From Prosthecobacter fusiformis (lineage in GTDB: Bacteria; Verrucomicrobiota; Verrucomicrobiia; Verrucomicrobiales; Verrucomicrobiaceae): a stretch of DNA of 64,000 nucleotides. Both the position numbers and the translations under genes were made by a program. Under the pieces are notes generated by a model. That model ran no database searches, had not been told where the DNA came from, and saw only the letters and a list, made by a program, of their open reading frames with translations. The stretch is from contig NZ_SOCA01000003.1 in assembly GCF_004364345.1 (NCBI RefSeq), forward strand, positions 124,001 through 188,000, in the 5' to 3' direction. This document shows, in pieces, positions 34,582 to 43,041 of the stretch (the stretch's first letter is position 1; every line of letters starts with the position of its first letter).

Positions 34582-35301
34582 TTACTTCACTTGAGCCAAA
34601 AGCTCCTCCACCAGCCGGGGGACCTCGACTCCGGCCGTGCCCTGGCGCTGCTCTGTGAAGTGTCCGCTGATCTCCGTAGGCTCCAGATTTACCTCAATGA
34701 GGCGCTTGGCTCCTTTCGTCGCCGCCTGACGGGCAAAACCGGCGGCGGGATAAACGACACCGGAGGTGCCGATGCACACGAAGATGTCCACCGTTTCCAG
34801 TGCCTGGCTGACTTCTTCAATGTGATAAGGCATCTCGCCAAACCAGACGATGTCAGGCCGCAGCTTGCCCGTGGTGGCGCATTCTGGGCAGGCGGTGGTC
34901 ACATCCAAATCTGCCTCCCAGTCCATCACATTGCGGCACCAGACACAGCGTATTTTTTTGAGCTGACCATGCATGTGCAGGAGTTTTTTCGCCCCGGCAC
35001 GTTCATTCAGATCATCCACATTCTGGGTCACGTGCAGGAAAGCTCCCGGCCACTCCTTTTCCAACCGCACCAAGGCGTAATGAGCCGCATTCGGCTCCAC
35101 CGTTTTCAAAGCCGCCCGGCGCAGATTATAAAAACGGTGCACCAGATGAGGGGTCTGCTTATAGGCCTCCGGGGAGGCCACCTCTTCGATGCGATGCCCT
35201 TCCCACAGACCATCCACCCCACGAAAAGTAGGCACGCCGGACTCAGCCGAGAGTCCGGCGCCTGTCAGTACAATGAGGTTAGGATGGGTCAGACCAGCCA
35301 T
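34582..35301 (-). CDS. cobB: Sirtuin NAD-dependent protein deacylase
   Basis: NAD+-dependent lysine deacylase of 239 residues. Motifs in order: NAD-binding LTGAGLSAESGVPTFRG (about residues 11-27); a YxxR pair in HRFYNLRRAAL, typical of enzymes that also remove succinyl groups; TQNVDDLNERAG (NID motif variant); catalytic His in LLHMHG; and four zinc Cys in CVWCRN and ACPECA. LRPDIVWFGE follows. It regulates metabolic enzymes such as acetyl-CoA synthetase in other bacteria. It is followed by the gbsR-type gene 50 bp downstream and preceded by a small membrane gene 3 bp away. Confidence 0.94.
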   Translation of the reverse strand: MAGLTHPNLIVLTGAGLSAESGVPTFRGVDGLWEGHRIEEVASPEAYKQTPHLVHRFYNLRRAALKTVEPNAAHYALVRLEKEWPGAFLHVTQNVDDLNERAGAKKLLHMHGQLKKIRCVWCRNVMDWEADLDVTTACPECATTGKLRPDIVWFGEMPYHIEEVSQALETVDIFVCIGTSGVVYPAAGFARQAATKGAKRLIEVNLEPTEISGHFTEQRQGTAGVEVPRLVEELLAQVK

Positions 35302-35304
35302 GGC

Positions 35305-35706
35305 TTAAGGGTTAGCGGGAGGCGCTGGCGGGGCTATTTGAGGTGGAGCCGGAGCTTCCTCAGCAGGAATGACTTCTTTATTGTCGGGCTTCATTTTGCC
35401 TTGGGCCAGATCCTCATAGCTCACGGTGACGACTTCGCCAGTGGACTTGGTTTTGTAAGTGATCTCGCGCTTCACATCATCCTTCTTGATCACTTCAATG
35501 TCCGGATTTTTCTCCAGCGCCCAGATGACCATCTTCGATGGATCTTCGGCCATCTCTTTCAGCTGCGGCATAAACTTGGCCACCACGAAACCTCCGCCCA
35601 GGAAGATGACGATGAGAAGGCCGAGGCAGCCGATGCCGGCGATGGCGAAACCTGAAAGACCTTTTTTCTTCTGCGGATGCTGGGGTGTGCTCATGGGTTG
35701 ATTCAT
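35305..35706 (-). CDS. Hypothetical single-span membrane protein
   Basis: Not recognised. The product of 133 residues has a basic N-terminus (PQKKKGLSG), one membrane segment (FAIAGIGCLGLLIVIFLGGGFVVA, about residues 20-43) and a soluble part ending in a Pro/Ala-rich tail (APAPPQIAPPAPPANP). Its stop lies 3 bp before the cobB start, so the two are co-transcribed. ATG 35694 is an alternative start. No Shine-Dalgarno is visible. Confidence 0.7.
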   Translation of the reverse strand: MNQPMSTPQHPQKKKGLSGFAIAGIGCLGLLIVIFLGGGFVVAKFMPQLKEMAEDPSKMVIWALEKNPDIEVIKKDDVKREITYKTKSTGEVVTVSYEDLAQGKMKPDNKEVIPAEEAPAPPQIAPPAPPANP

Positions 35707-35855
35707 TGCGTTAGTTTGTTAGCCGGATAGACCGACTAAGATTTCATACGAAATACCCCGCAAAGTGTCCAGCTCAAGCCTTGTCTTAACACGATCTTGA
35801 CAATTCTCCCGGATCTATCCTGGCAGTCCTTTGAGACTCCACAGTAGTATGCGGG

Positions 35856-37178
35856 ATGAAACTTATGCGGCTCTGTCTCTTTCTCAGCTTGAGTGCCCAG
35901 GCTTTCGCAGGATCACCAAACATCCTCTTCATCCTGGCAGATGACCAAGCGTGGAATGGCACCTCCGTAGCCATGATTCCAGGGGATACCGCCAGCCGCA
36001 GCCAGACCTTCCGCACGCCCAATCTGGATCGTCTCGCCTCCCAGGGAATGACCTTTTCCCAGGCCTACGCCGCCCATTGTAAATGCGAATGCTCACGAGC
36101 CTCCCTCCAGATGGGCCGCAGCACTACCACCCTCAATGCGCCGGACAAAACCGCCCGCAACTGGAGCGCCCCCGTGAGCGAATCCATCACCAATCTGCTC
36201 AAACGCGCCCACCCCGCCTACCGCACGGCTCACCTGGGCAAATGGCAGTGGTTTCACACCCCGGAATCCATGGGTTATGACGTCAGCGATGGCATCACCA
36301 CCAACGAAGATGGAAACTCCCCGGACCCCGTAGACCCCAAGCTCTCCTTCAGCATGACACGCCGTGCCATGACCTTCATGGAGACTCAGGTCAAGTCAGG
36401 CCACCCCTTCTTCATCCAGCTCTCTTATTACGCCGTGCATCCAGAGGCCCAGGCGCTCGCCGCCACCGTCAAAAAATACCAGTCCATGGGCGTGGGTGGC
36501 GGCCGGGGAGACCGCGCCGTGATGGCAGGCATGACGGAGGATCTCGATACCTGCGTCGGTGGGTTGATGAAAAAGCTGCATGAACTCCGCATCGCTGAAA
36601 ACACCCTTGTTATTTATACCTCAGACAATGGTGGCCGCACAGGAGTGCTCAATGGTGGCAAAGGTGACCTGGGGGAAGGCGGCCTGCGCGTCCCCCTCAT
36701 CATTCGCGGCCCCGGCATCAAGGGCGGCAGCCACTGTGACGAGCCCGTCATCAGCTACGATCTCACCGCCACTCTACTCGATTTCGTACAACCCGGCACC
36801 GTCCTCCCCAAAGGAAGCGAAGGCGGCAGTTGGAAGCCAGTTTTGCTCAATGGCGGCAAAGGCAAGATCCAGCGTCCCATCCCACGCTTCGTCTGGCATC
36901 AGGCCGTCGAGGTGGAGCATCCGCAGTCCGCCATCCGCATGGGGGACTATAAACTTCTGTACTTCTGGGATACCCGCGAAGGCCTGCTCTTCGACCTCGC
37001 CCAGGACAAGGGAGAAACGAAAGACCTCGCCCGTGAGAAACCGGAGCTCACCGCCCAAATGACGGCGGCCCTCAAGTCCCACATCCAGGCCGGTCTCGGC
37101 ACAGCAGCTTTCGCAGCTCTTGAGCAGGGGCAGTTCTCTGCCAGCAAGAAAGGCGCACCCAAGAAAAAGAAAAAATAG
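35856..37178 (+). CDS. Secreted sulfatase with variant active-site signature
   Basis: Exported sulfatase (type I) of 440 residues. Signal peptide MKLMRLCLFLSLSAQAFA, then SPNILFILADDQAWNGTS with the metal-binding Asp pair (29, 30), and the signature region CKCECSRASLQMGR. In the alignment Cys 77 is the residue to be converted to formylglycine, but the motif reads C-E-C-S-R, with Cys instead of Pro/Ala at the third position. Later motifs include HLGKWQWF, VIYTSDNGG and GGLRVPLIIRGPG. The C-terminus is Lys-rich. It probably desulfates polysaccharides, a common lifestyle trait of this phylum. An anaerobic maturase is not in the window. Confidence 0.88.
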   Translation: MKLMRLCLFLSLSAQAFAGSPNILFILADDQAWNGTSVAMIPGDTASRSQTFRTPNLDRLASQGMTFSQAYAAHCKCECSRASLQMGRSTTTLNAPDKTARNWSAPVSESITNLLKRAHPAYRTAHLGKWQWFHTPESMGYDVSDGITTNEDGNSPDPVDPKLSFSMTRRAMTFMETQVKSGHPFFIQLSYYAVHPEAQALAATVKKYQSMGVGGGRGDRAVMAGMTEDLDTCVGGLMKKLHELRIAENTLVIYTSDNGGRTGVLNGGKGDLGEGGLRVPLIIRGPGIKGGSHCDEPVISYDLTATLLDFVQPGTVLPKGSEGGSWKPVLLNGGKGKIQRPIPRFVWHQAVEVEHPQSAIRMGDYKLLYFWDTREGLLFDLAQDKGETKDLAREKPELTAQMTAALKSHIQAGLGTAAFAALEQGQFSASKKGAPKKKKK

Positions 37179-37248
37179 CCCCGCCCTGCAGCCAAAAGAG
37201 GAGGACCATTGACGGACCCGCCGATCCTCCCCATAGCTCAGGCTGCAC

Positions 37249-38244
37249 ATGTCAAAGCCCCTCATCGCCATCACCATGGGAGACCCGGCCGGGGTCGGCC
37301 CAGAGATCTGTCTGCAATTGCTGGCCAATGAAACCGTGCGCAGCATCGCCACCCCGGTCATCTTTGGGGATGCCCGGCTGCTCTCCCGCTGTGCGCGCCA
37401 GACCGGTCTCCCCGCGCCCCGGCGCATCGTTTCAGAGATCGAGTGGGCAGAAAAATGCCAGACTCTCGATGAGCCTGCTGTGCTGGACCTCTTCGGTTTT
37501 GATGCGGAAGGTTTCACCCCAGGCACCGTCAGCGCCAGCACCGGCTCCGCCGCTTATCGTTACATTGAAAAAAGCATCGCCGCCGCCCTTGCCGGACAGG
37601 TCGCCGCCGTCGCCACCGCCCCCATCAATAAGGAGGCCCTGCGTGCCGCGGGCATCCTTTACCCTGGGCATACGGAGATGTTTGCGGAAAAAATGCAGGC
37701 TCCCCGCTCCTGCATGGCCTTCTTTTCGGAGGTGATGATCTGCAGCCTCGTCACCGTTCACATCGGCTATCAGGACGTCGTGCCCGCCCTCAGCACCCCA
37801 CGCATTTTGGAGGTGATCGAACTCACCGCCGATGCAGTCCAGCGTCACCTGGGTCGCAAGCCACGCCTCGCCGTCTGCGGATTGAATCCCCACGCAGGCG
37901 AGCATGGCCTCTTTGGCCAGAGGGAGGAGGAAACCCTCATCCTCCCCGCCATCGAAGCCGCCCGCGCCAAGGGCATGACCATTGAGGGACCGCTACCCCC
38001 AGACACCGCTTTCATTCCCGCCAAGCGCAAGACCGTGGATGCTTACATCTGCATGTATCATGACCAGGCCCTCATCCCTTTGAAAGCCCTGGCCTTCGAT
38101 TCTGCGGTGAATACCACCCTCGGCCTTTCCGTTCCCCGCACCAGTGTGGACCACGGCACCGCCTGCGATATCGCCTGGCAGGGCAAGGCGAATGGCAACA
38201 GCCTCGTGGAAGCAGTCCTCCTCGCCGCCAAGCTGGCCCGCTAA
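37249..38244 (+). CDS. pdxA: 4-hydroxythreonine-4-phosphate dehydrogenase
   Basis: NAD-dependent enzyme of pyridoxal-5'-phosphate synthesis (DXP-dependent branch), 331 residues. It opens with ITMGDPAGVGPEI. Substrate and metal sites appear in PINKEAL, YPGHTEMFAEK (His), CGLNPHAGEHGLFGQRE (His) and YICMYHDQALIPLKAL (His), with the ending GLSVPRTSVDHGTACDIAW. The length is canonical. No other pdx gene is near; apt lies about 390 bp downstream. Confidence 0.96.
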   Translation: MSKPLIAITMGDPAGVGPEICLQLLANETVRSIATPVIFGDARLLSRCARQTGLPAPRRIVSEIEWAEKCQTLDEPAVLDLFGFDAEGFTPGTVSASTGSAAYRYIEKSIAAALAGQVAAVATAPINKEALRAAGILYPGHTEMFAEKMQAPRSCMAFFSEVMICSLVTVHIGYQDVVPALSTPRILEVIELTADAVQRHLGRKPRLAVCGLNPHAGEHGLFGQREEETLILPAIEAARAKGMTIEGPLPPDTAFIPAKRKTVDAYICMYHDQALIPLKALAFDSAVNTTLGLSVPRTSVDHGTACDIAWQGKANGNSLVEAVLLAAKLAR

Positions 38245-38630
38245 GACCCCCATCCTTTTTATCCCACTTGGGCCAAGTCGGGGGCGCATCCCCTTGCGCT
38301 CCAGCCGCCTGTTTCGGAGATTGCTCCGTGCGAGCTGACCTTGAGCCTGAATCCTATAGCCATGGGGCCTCACCAGTCCGCATTTTCCCCAGGGGGATGG
38401 ATTTCCCCATTCTCCCCACAGACCATCTTAAAATCCCCGCCTGGGGATTCCATGGGGAACGTTATCCCCATCGGAAAGCGTTCATCATCAATGCATTGCG
38501 CCTTATGATCCCCCCATGGGGAAAAATTTCGTTTTCTTCCCCATCCCCATCGGAAACGCGCCCACCAGCATCCTCCACCTTCAGGAGATCCCCCTTGCAT
38601 CTCCGTATCGGTCCCGCACACTGGCGGGCC
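38245..38630. other. Intergenic region of 386 bp upstream of apt with a CCCCAT-rich element
   Basis: The stretch has no independent gene. Its centre (38375-38528) is the second copy of the dispersed CCCCAT/ATGGGG element. The frame that contains the WGFHGE...WGK text runs in phase into apt without a stop, but the apt family starts at 38631. Confidence 0.6.
38375..38528 (+). repeat. Dispersed CCCCAT-rich element, copy 2
   Basis: The core 38442-38528 aligns without gaps to the minus-strand core of copy 1 (10689-10775). An ATG at 38397 preceded by GGGGG and followed by GATTTCCCCAT matches the ATG and hairpin region of copy 1. The ATG-to-WGF distance is 15 codons here against 11 in copy 1. It is 5' of apt and on the same strand, about 100 bp from the apt start codon. 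Confidence 0.65.
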
Positions 38631-39164
38631 ATGTCGCCTGACTCCCTTGAACGCCTCCGCTCGACCATCCGCGATGTACCGGATTTTCCTCAACCGGGTA
38701 TCCTTTTCAAAGACATCACCCCCGTCCTGGCGGATGCCGAATTGATGAAGGCCGCCATCGAAGGCATGGCCGAAAACTTCGTCGGACAAAAGGTGGACAA
38801 GGTCGTCGGTATCGATGCCCGTGGATTCATCTTTGGGGCCTTGATCGCCCAGCACCTCGGGGCCGGTTTTGTGCCTGTGCGTAAAAAGGGCAAGCTGCCG
38901 TGGAAAACACGCGGCGTGGATTACAGCCTGGAATACGGCACCAACAGTGTGGAGATGCACCTCGACGCCCTGGCTCCTGGGGAGCGTGTCGTCCTAGCGG
39001 ATGACCTCCTGGCCACCGGTGGCACCGCCGGGGCAGCGCTGGAGCTGATCCGTGAATCCGGTGCGGAACTGCTCGGCTCCGTGTTTTTCATTGAACTGGC
39101 TTTCCTCTGCGGCCGGGAAAAGCTGGAAAACTGCGGCCCCATCCATTCATTGCTGACTTTTTGA
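38631..39164 (+). CDS. apt: Adenine phosphoribosyltransferase
   Basis: Purine-salvage enzyme of 177 residues: adenine + PRPP to AMP + pyrophosphate. It has the APRT opening IRDVPDFPQPGILFKDITPVL, VVGIDARGFIFGALIA, the flexible loop RKKGKLPWKT, and the PRPP motif VVLADDLLATGGTA. ATG 38631 matches the family start; the open frame further upstream is the repeat element. glnD follows after 12 bp, so the two may be co-transcribed. Confidence 0.95.
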   Translation: MSPDSLERLRSTIRDVPDFPQPGILFKDITPVLADAELMKAAIEGMAENFVGQKVDKVVGIDARGFIFGALIAQHLGAGFVPVRKKGKLPWKTRGVDYSLEYGTNSVEMHLDALAPGERVVLADDLLATGGTAGAALELIRESGAELLGSVFFIELAFLCGREKLENCGPIHSLLTF

Positions 39165-39176
39165 CCTGGCCCCAGC

Positions 39177-41951
39177 ATGACTGAACTCGAGTATCAACGC
39201 CGCCTTGAAGCGGCGGGCCAAAAGGTCTTTGGCAAGGACGTCACCTACCCTCGTGGCCGCACGGAAACGCTGAAACTCTGCAAGCGCTTCCTGCGCCTGA
39301 AAGAGCAGCGCATCAAGCAGAGGCACCGTGCAGGTGGCGGCGGCGTGGAGATCTGCCGCATGCGCTCGGACGTCATGGATTACATCGTCCGTTTGATCTG
39401 GCAGGAGTGCATCGCCTCCCTGGATCCCGCCGTGAGAAATAAGCTCAACATCAGCGTCGTCGCCCATGGTGGTTACGGACGCCAGGTGATGAGTCCAGGC
39501 AGTGATGTGGACCTGACTTTCATGCTCCCGGGGAACAGTTCCAATGTCTCCACGGAGGTGGCCAAGCTCATCGGTGATTACCTGCTGTTTTTTTATGACA
39601 TGAAGCTCAAGGTGGGCCACGGCACCCGCAGTGTGGGGGATTGCCTGAAGCTGTCGAATGAAAGCATGGAGACCAAGACAGCTCTCATGGAGGCCCGTTT
39701 CCTGTGTGGCCATGAGGAAGCCATCAAAGAGTTTCGCAGCCGCTTTGACAAAGAATGCATGGAAGGGCGTGAGGCTGAATTCCTCAAGCTCCGTCAGCAG
39801 GATCTGGCCAGCCGCCATGGCAAATACGGCGGCACCAATTGTGTGCAGGAGCCGAATGTGAAAAACGGCTGCGGTGGCCTGCGCGATTACCAGAACCTCA
39901 TCTGGATGACCTATGCCAAGCTAGGCACGCTCAATCCTCAGGACCTGGTGAAAAATGAGATGCTCACCCCCGCTGGCTGGCGGGAGATCCAGCAGGCTTA
40001 TGATTTCATTCTGCGCACGCGCAATGAAATGCACTACACGGAAAAGCGCGCCAGTGACATCCTGACGCTACGCCTCCAAGGATTCGTCGCCAGCAACCTC
40101 GGCTACCGGCACAAACGCATCCTCCGCCGGATCGAGGCCTTCATGCGCGAATACTACACCGCCACGCGTGACATCCTTCAGCGCAGCAGCGAGGTCATGG
40201 ACCGGTTTCACCTTCAGTCCCTGGAGGATGAAAGCACCCGCAAGGGCCTGCTTAGCTTCATGGTCCGGCGCAAGACCGCACTCAACCGGGCCGAAAAATT
40301 CGATGGCTTCATCGCCAAAAACGAACGCCTGTTTGCAGAGGATAAAAGCATCTTTAAAACCGACCCTGCGCGGCTCATGCGTGTGTTTTTACATACTCAG
40401 CAGCGCCATCTGCGGTTGAGCCCGGAGCTCTTCCAGATCATGCAGGAAAGCTTCCGCCTGGTGAACGTCAGCTACCGGTATAACAAAGGAGTGCGGGAAA
40501 CGTTTGAGGCCATCCTGTCCCGCAAGGGCGATGTCGCCCGCGTCATGCGCCAGATGCACCGCCTCGGTTTCCTGGGCCGTTACATGCCGGAGTTTGGCGC
40601 CCTGACCTGTCTGGTTCAGCATGAATTTTTCCACCGCTACACGGCGGATGAGCACACCCTCCGCACCCTGGACATGCTGGATGAGCTCAGCGGCCCGCCC
40701 AAGGCGGGGCTGAGCTTGTATCAAAGCTTGTTTCACGAACTCCAGCAGCCGTTCATCCTTTATCTGGCCCTGCTCCTTCACGATGCCGGCCGCGCTGCCA
40801 ATGCTAAGGCGCACGATGCGGAAAGCACCCTGATGGCGGATGCCGTCAGCCGCCGCCTGCAAATCAAAGGGGAACGTCGCAAGCTGCTGCTCTTCCTGGT
40901 GGATAACCACCTGCTCATGTACCGCACCGCCACCACGACCAATTTGGACGATCCCAAGGTCATCGGTGAATTCGCGAGCATCGTGCGCACCAAGGAGTAC
41001 CTGGATACGTTGTTAGTGATGACCTATGCGGATTCCAAGGGCACCAGCGAGGCAAGCTGGTCCGGGTATAAAGAAGCCTCCATCCGCCAGCTTTATCACA
41101 ATACCCTTCAGTTCATGGATGCGCCTGCGGACTTCATGCGCCGCGCCGCCGTGCCATTGGATGAGATCCGCACCGGGGTGACCAAGGAACTGGGAGGTGA
41201 ATACGATCTGGAAATCAGCGCCCATTTCCAATACATGCCGCGCAGTTATTTCAACTTCCGTGAGCCCTCCCAGATTGCCGGTCACATCCGCCAGTTCCGC
41301 CAGTTCTTTACCCAGCTCATGCAGGAAGAGGCCGAAGCTGGCCTGCTGCCCGTGATGACCTGGACGGATCATGTGGAGCAGGGCTATAGCGAGCTGACAG
41401 TGACTTGCTGGGACCGTCATCAGCTCCTGGCACGCATCTCCGGTGCCCTGTCTGCGGAAAGTATCAACATTCTCAGTGCCGACCTCTATCAGCGCGGGGA
41501 CAACGTCGTGCTAGATATGTTCCGTGTCTGCAATACCAACTTCGCCGCCGTCACCAGCAAGACATCCCGCCAGCGGGTGGAGGCTTCCGTGCGGCAGGCA
41601 TTCCTGGCCCAGAAATTCGACTTTGGTCCGGCCATCGCCAAATCACGCAAGGCCATTCCCGGCTACGATGAAGTGATGTCTGAGATTCCGCAGCGGGTGC
41701 TCATCAACAATGAGCTGTCTCCAGACCAGACCATCATTGAGCTCCAGGTGGTGGACCGCCTCGGTCTCTTGTATGACATATTTATGGCCATCGGTAAGCT
41801 CGGCCACAACATCACGCATGCGCGCATCGGCACGGAAAAGGGCGTCGCCATTGACTCCATTTACGTACAGGATGAAAACGGCCGCAAGCTGTCTGAGCGT
41901 GCCGTGCTGGATGCCTTGCAGCAAAAGATCGAAGAAGCCGTGTTTGGATGA
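39177..41951 (+). CDS. glnD: [Protein-PII] uridylyltransferase / uridylyl-removing enzyme (GlnD-like)
   Basis: Bifunctional nitrogen sensor of 924 residues. It modifies PII with UMP when glutamine is low and removes it when glutamine is high. The nucleotidyltransferase motif HGGYGRQVMSPGSDVD (98-112) holds the catalytic Asp pair. The GlnD linker follows, then an HD hydrolase around 530-600 (LLHDAGR...AHDAE), and two ACT domains near 740-815 and 850-920 (VTCWDRHQLLARISGAL; LQVVDRLGLLYDI). The order NT-HD-ACT-ACT is canonical. No glnB or amtB is adjacent. Confidence 0.93.
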   Translation: MTELEYQRRLEAAGQKVFGKDVTYPRGRTETLKLCKRFLRLKEQRIKQRHRAGGGGVEICRMRSDVMDYIVRLIWQECIASLDPAVRNKLNISVVAHGGYGRQVMSPGSDVDLTFMLPGNSSNVSTEVAKLIGDYLLFFYDMKLKVGHGTRSVGDCLKLSNESMETKTALMEARFLCGHEEAIKEFRSRFDKECMEGREAEFLKLRQQDLASRHGKYGGTNCVQEPNVKNGCGGLRDYQNLIWMTYAKLGTLNPQDLVKNEMLTPAGWREIQQAYDFILRTRNEMHYTEKRASDILTLRLQGFVASNLGYRHKRILRRIEAFMREYYTATRDILQRSSEVMDRFHLQSLEDESTRKGLLSFMVRRKTALNRAEKFDGFIAKNERLFAEDKSIFKTDPARLMRVFLHTQQRHLRLSPELFQIMQESFRLVNVSYRYNKGVRETFEAILSRKGDVARVMRQMHRLGFLGRYMPEFGALTCLVQHEFFHRYTADEHTLRTLDMLDELSGPPKAGLSLYQSLFHELQQPFILYLALLLHDAGRAANAKAHDAESTLMADAVSRRLQIKGERRKLLLFLVDNHLLMYRTATTTNLDDPKVIGEFASIVRTKEYLDTLLVMTYADSKGTSEASWSGYKEASIRQLYHNTLQFMDAPADFMRRAAVPLDEIRTGVTKELGGEYDLEISAHFQYMPRSYFNFREPSQIAGHIRQFRQFFTQLMQEEAEAGLLPVMTWTDHVEQGYSELTVTCWDRHQLLARISGALSAESINILSADLYQRGDNVVLDMFRVCNTNFAAVTSKTSRQRVEASVRQAFLAQKFDFGPAIAKSRKAIPGYDEVMSEIPQRVLINNELSPDQTIIELQVVDRLGLLYDIFMAIGKLGHNITHARIGTEKGVAIDSIYVQDENGRKLSERAVLDALQQKIEEAVFG

Positions 41952-41979
41952 AAGAAACCGTTTTAATTCTAAGCCCGGA

Positions 41980-42005
41980 CGGGATGAGAAATAATCTTCA
42001 TCCCG
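41980..42005. terminator. Hairpin after glnD
   Basis: CGGGATGA and TCATCCCG form a perfect 8-bp stem with a 10-base AT-rich loop, 28 bp after the glnD stop. There is no following U-run, so it may terminate with Rho or protect the mRNA end rather than be an intrinsic terminator. Confidence 0.4.
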
Positions 42006-42054
42006 CTACACAAAATCCTCGTATCCTTTCAGCCTCTCGCTAACCTTGCCAACC

Positions 42055-43041
42055 GTGATCATAAATAGGACCAGGGGCTTTTGGAGCGCGCTCATCATCA
42101 GCGTCGCAGGAACTGCCGTCTTCGCTGCGGAGCCGGTAAAAGTGACCCTCAAAAACGGTGCCCAGGTGCAGGGTGAAATCCTGCGTGAGCGGGATGATGT
42201 GGTCATGCTGGACCTAGGCTTTACAATCCTGAACATCCCCAGTGCTGAAATCGCTCTCAAGGAAAAAGCCGGAGAGCAAAAGCAGGCCCGTGCCAGCAAG
42301 GCTGAAGGGGAGGACATGTATTTCGTGGAGCCAGGACGTGAGCCGTTGGCCATGGATAAGAATGTCCTGCGTGTGGGAGAGGCCGTGGTTCAGATCCAGA
42401 CTTCCTCCGGCCTCGGGTCCGGTTTCATCATCAATAAGCTGGGTCACGTCGTGACCAACCAGCACGTCATCGCCGGGGAGCGGGAAATCTCCGTGGTGGT
42501 CTATCGCATGAAGAATGGCGGCCTGGAAAAGCAGGTCTTCCCCAAGGTGAAAATCATCGCCATGAACGGCTTCCTGGATCTGGCCATTTTGCAGATTGAT
42601 GATCCGGCGGCGAAGAAGTTGCCTTTCGTCCCGCTTGGTGATTCGGACATTCTCACCCAGGGGCAGGCGGTGTTTGCCATCGGCAGTCCGCTGGGCCTGG
42701 AACGTTCCGTTTCCCAGGGCATCGTCAGCGTGCGTGCCCGTGAGACGCGCGGTGCTTGGTCCATCCAGAGCACCACCCAGATCAATCCCGGAAACTCCGG
42801 TGGCCCCCTCTTCAATGCCCGGGGGGAAGTGGTCGGTGTGAACAACATGAAGCTGGCCGGCGTCGGAGTCGAGGGCCTTGGTTTCTCCATACCGGCCAAC
42901 CTTCTGAAACTATTCCTCAAAAACCGGGATGCTTTTGCTTTCGACCCACGCAATCCGAACAGCGGCTTCCGCTACCTGAGTCCGCCGGCTCCGGCCAAAA
43001 CCCAATCTCAATCTCCTGCCACCCCCAGCCTCCAGCCATGA
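42055..43041 (+). CDS. Exported trypsin-like serine protease (HtrA/DegP catalytic domain, no PDZ)
   Basis: Periplasmic or secreted protease of about 328 residues. A signal segment (GFWSALIISVAGTAVFA) precedes a small N-terminal beta domain (VKVTLKNGAQVQGEILRERD). The S1C catalytic triad follows: His in VVTNQHVIAGE, Asp in GFLDLAILQID and Ser in NPGNSGGPLFN. PDZ domains, usual in DegP, are absent; the C-terminus is Pro/Ser/Gln-rich. No ATG begins the frame, so GTG 42055 or TTG 42046 must be used. Its stop overlaps the next ATG (ATGA), making it the first gene of a three-gene operon. Confidence 0.86.
   Translation: MIINRTRGFWSALIISVAGTAVFAAEPVKVTLKNGAQVQGEILRERDDVVMLDLGFTILNIPSAEIALKEKAGEQKQARASKAEGEDMYFVEPGREPLAMDKNVLRVGEAVVQIQTSSGLGSGFIINKLGHVVTNQHVIAGEREISVVVYRMKNGGLEKQVFPKVKIIAMNGFLDLAILQIDDPAAKKLPFVPLGDSDILTQGQAVFAIGSPLGLERSVSQGIVSVRARETRGAWSIQSTTQINPGNSGGPLFNARGEVVGVNNMKLAGVGVEGLGFSIPANLLKLFLKNRDAFAFDPRNPNSGFRYLSPPAPAKTQSQSPATPSLQP

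Noticed and set aside
38268-38630. In-frame extension upstream of apt
   Set aside because: APRT similarity starts at 38631 and the extension is repeat element; treated as leader, though noted as a finding.
42756-43037. Upstream extension of the exported protein that starts at 43038
   Set aside because: It overlaps the protease gene in another frame; the signal peptide and the ATGA overlap place the start at 43038.
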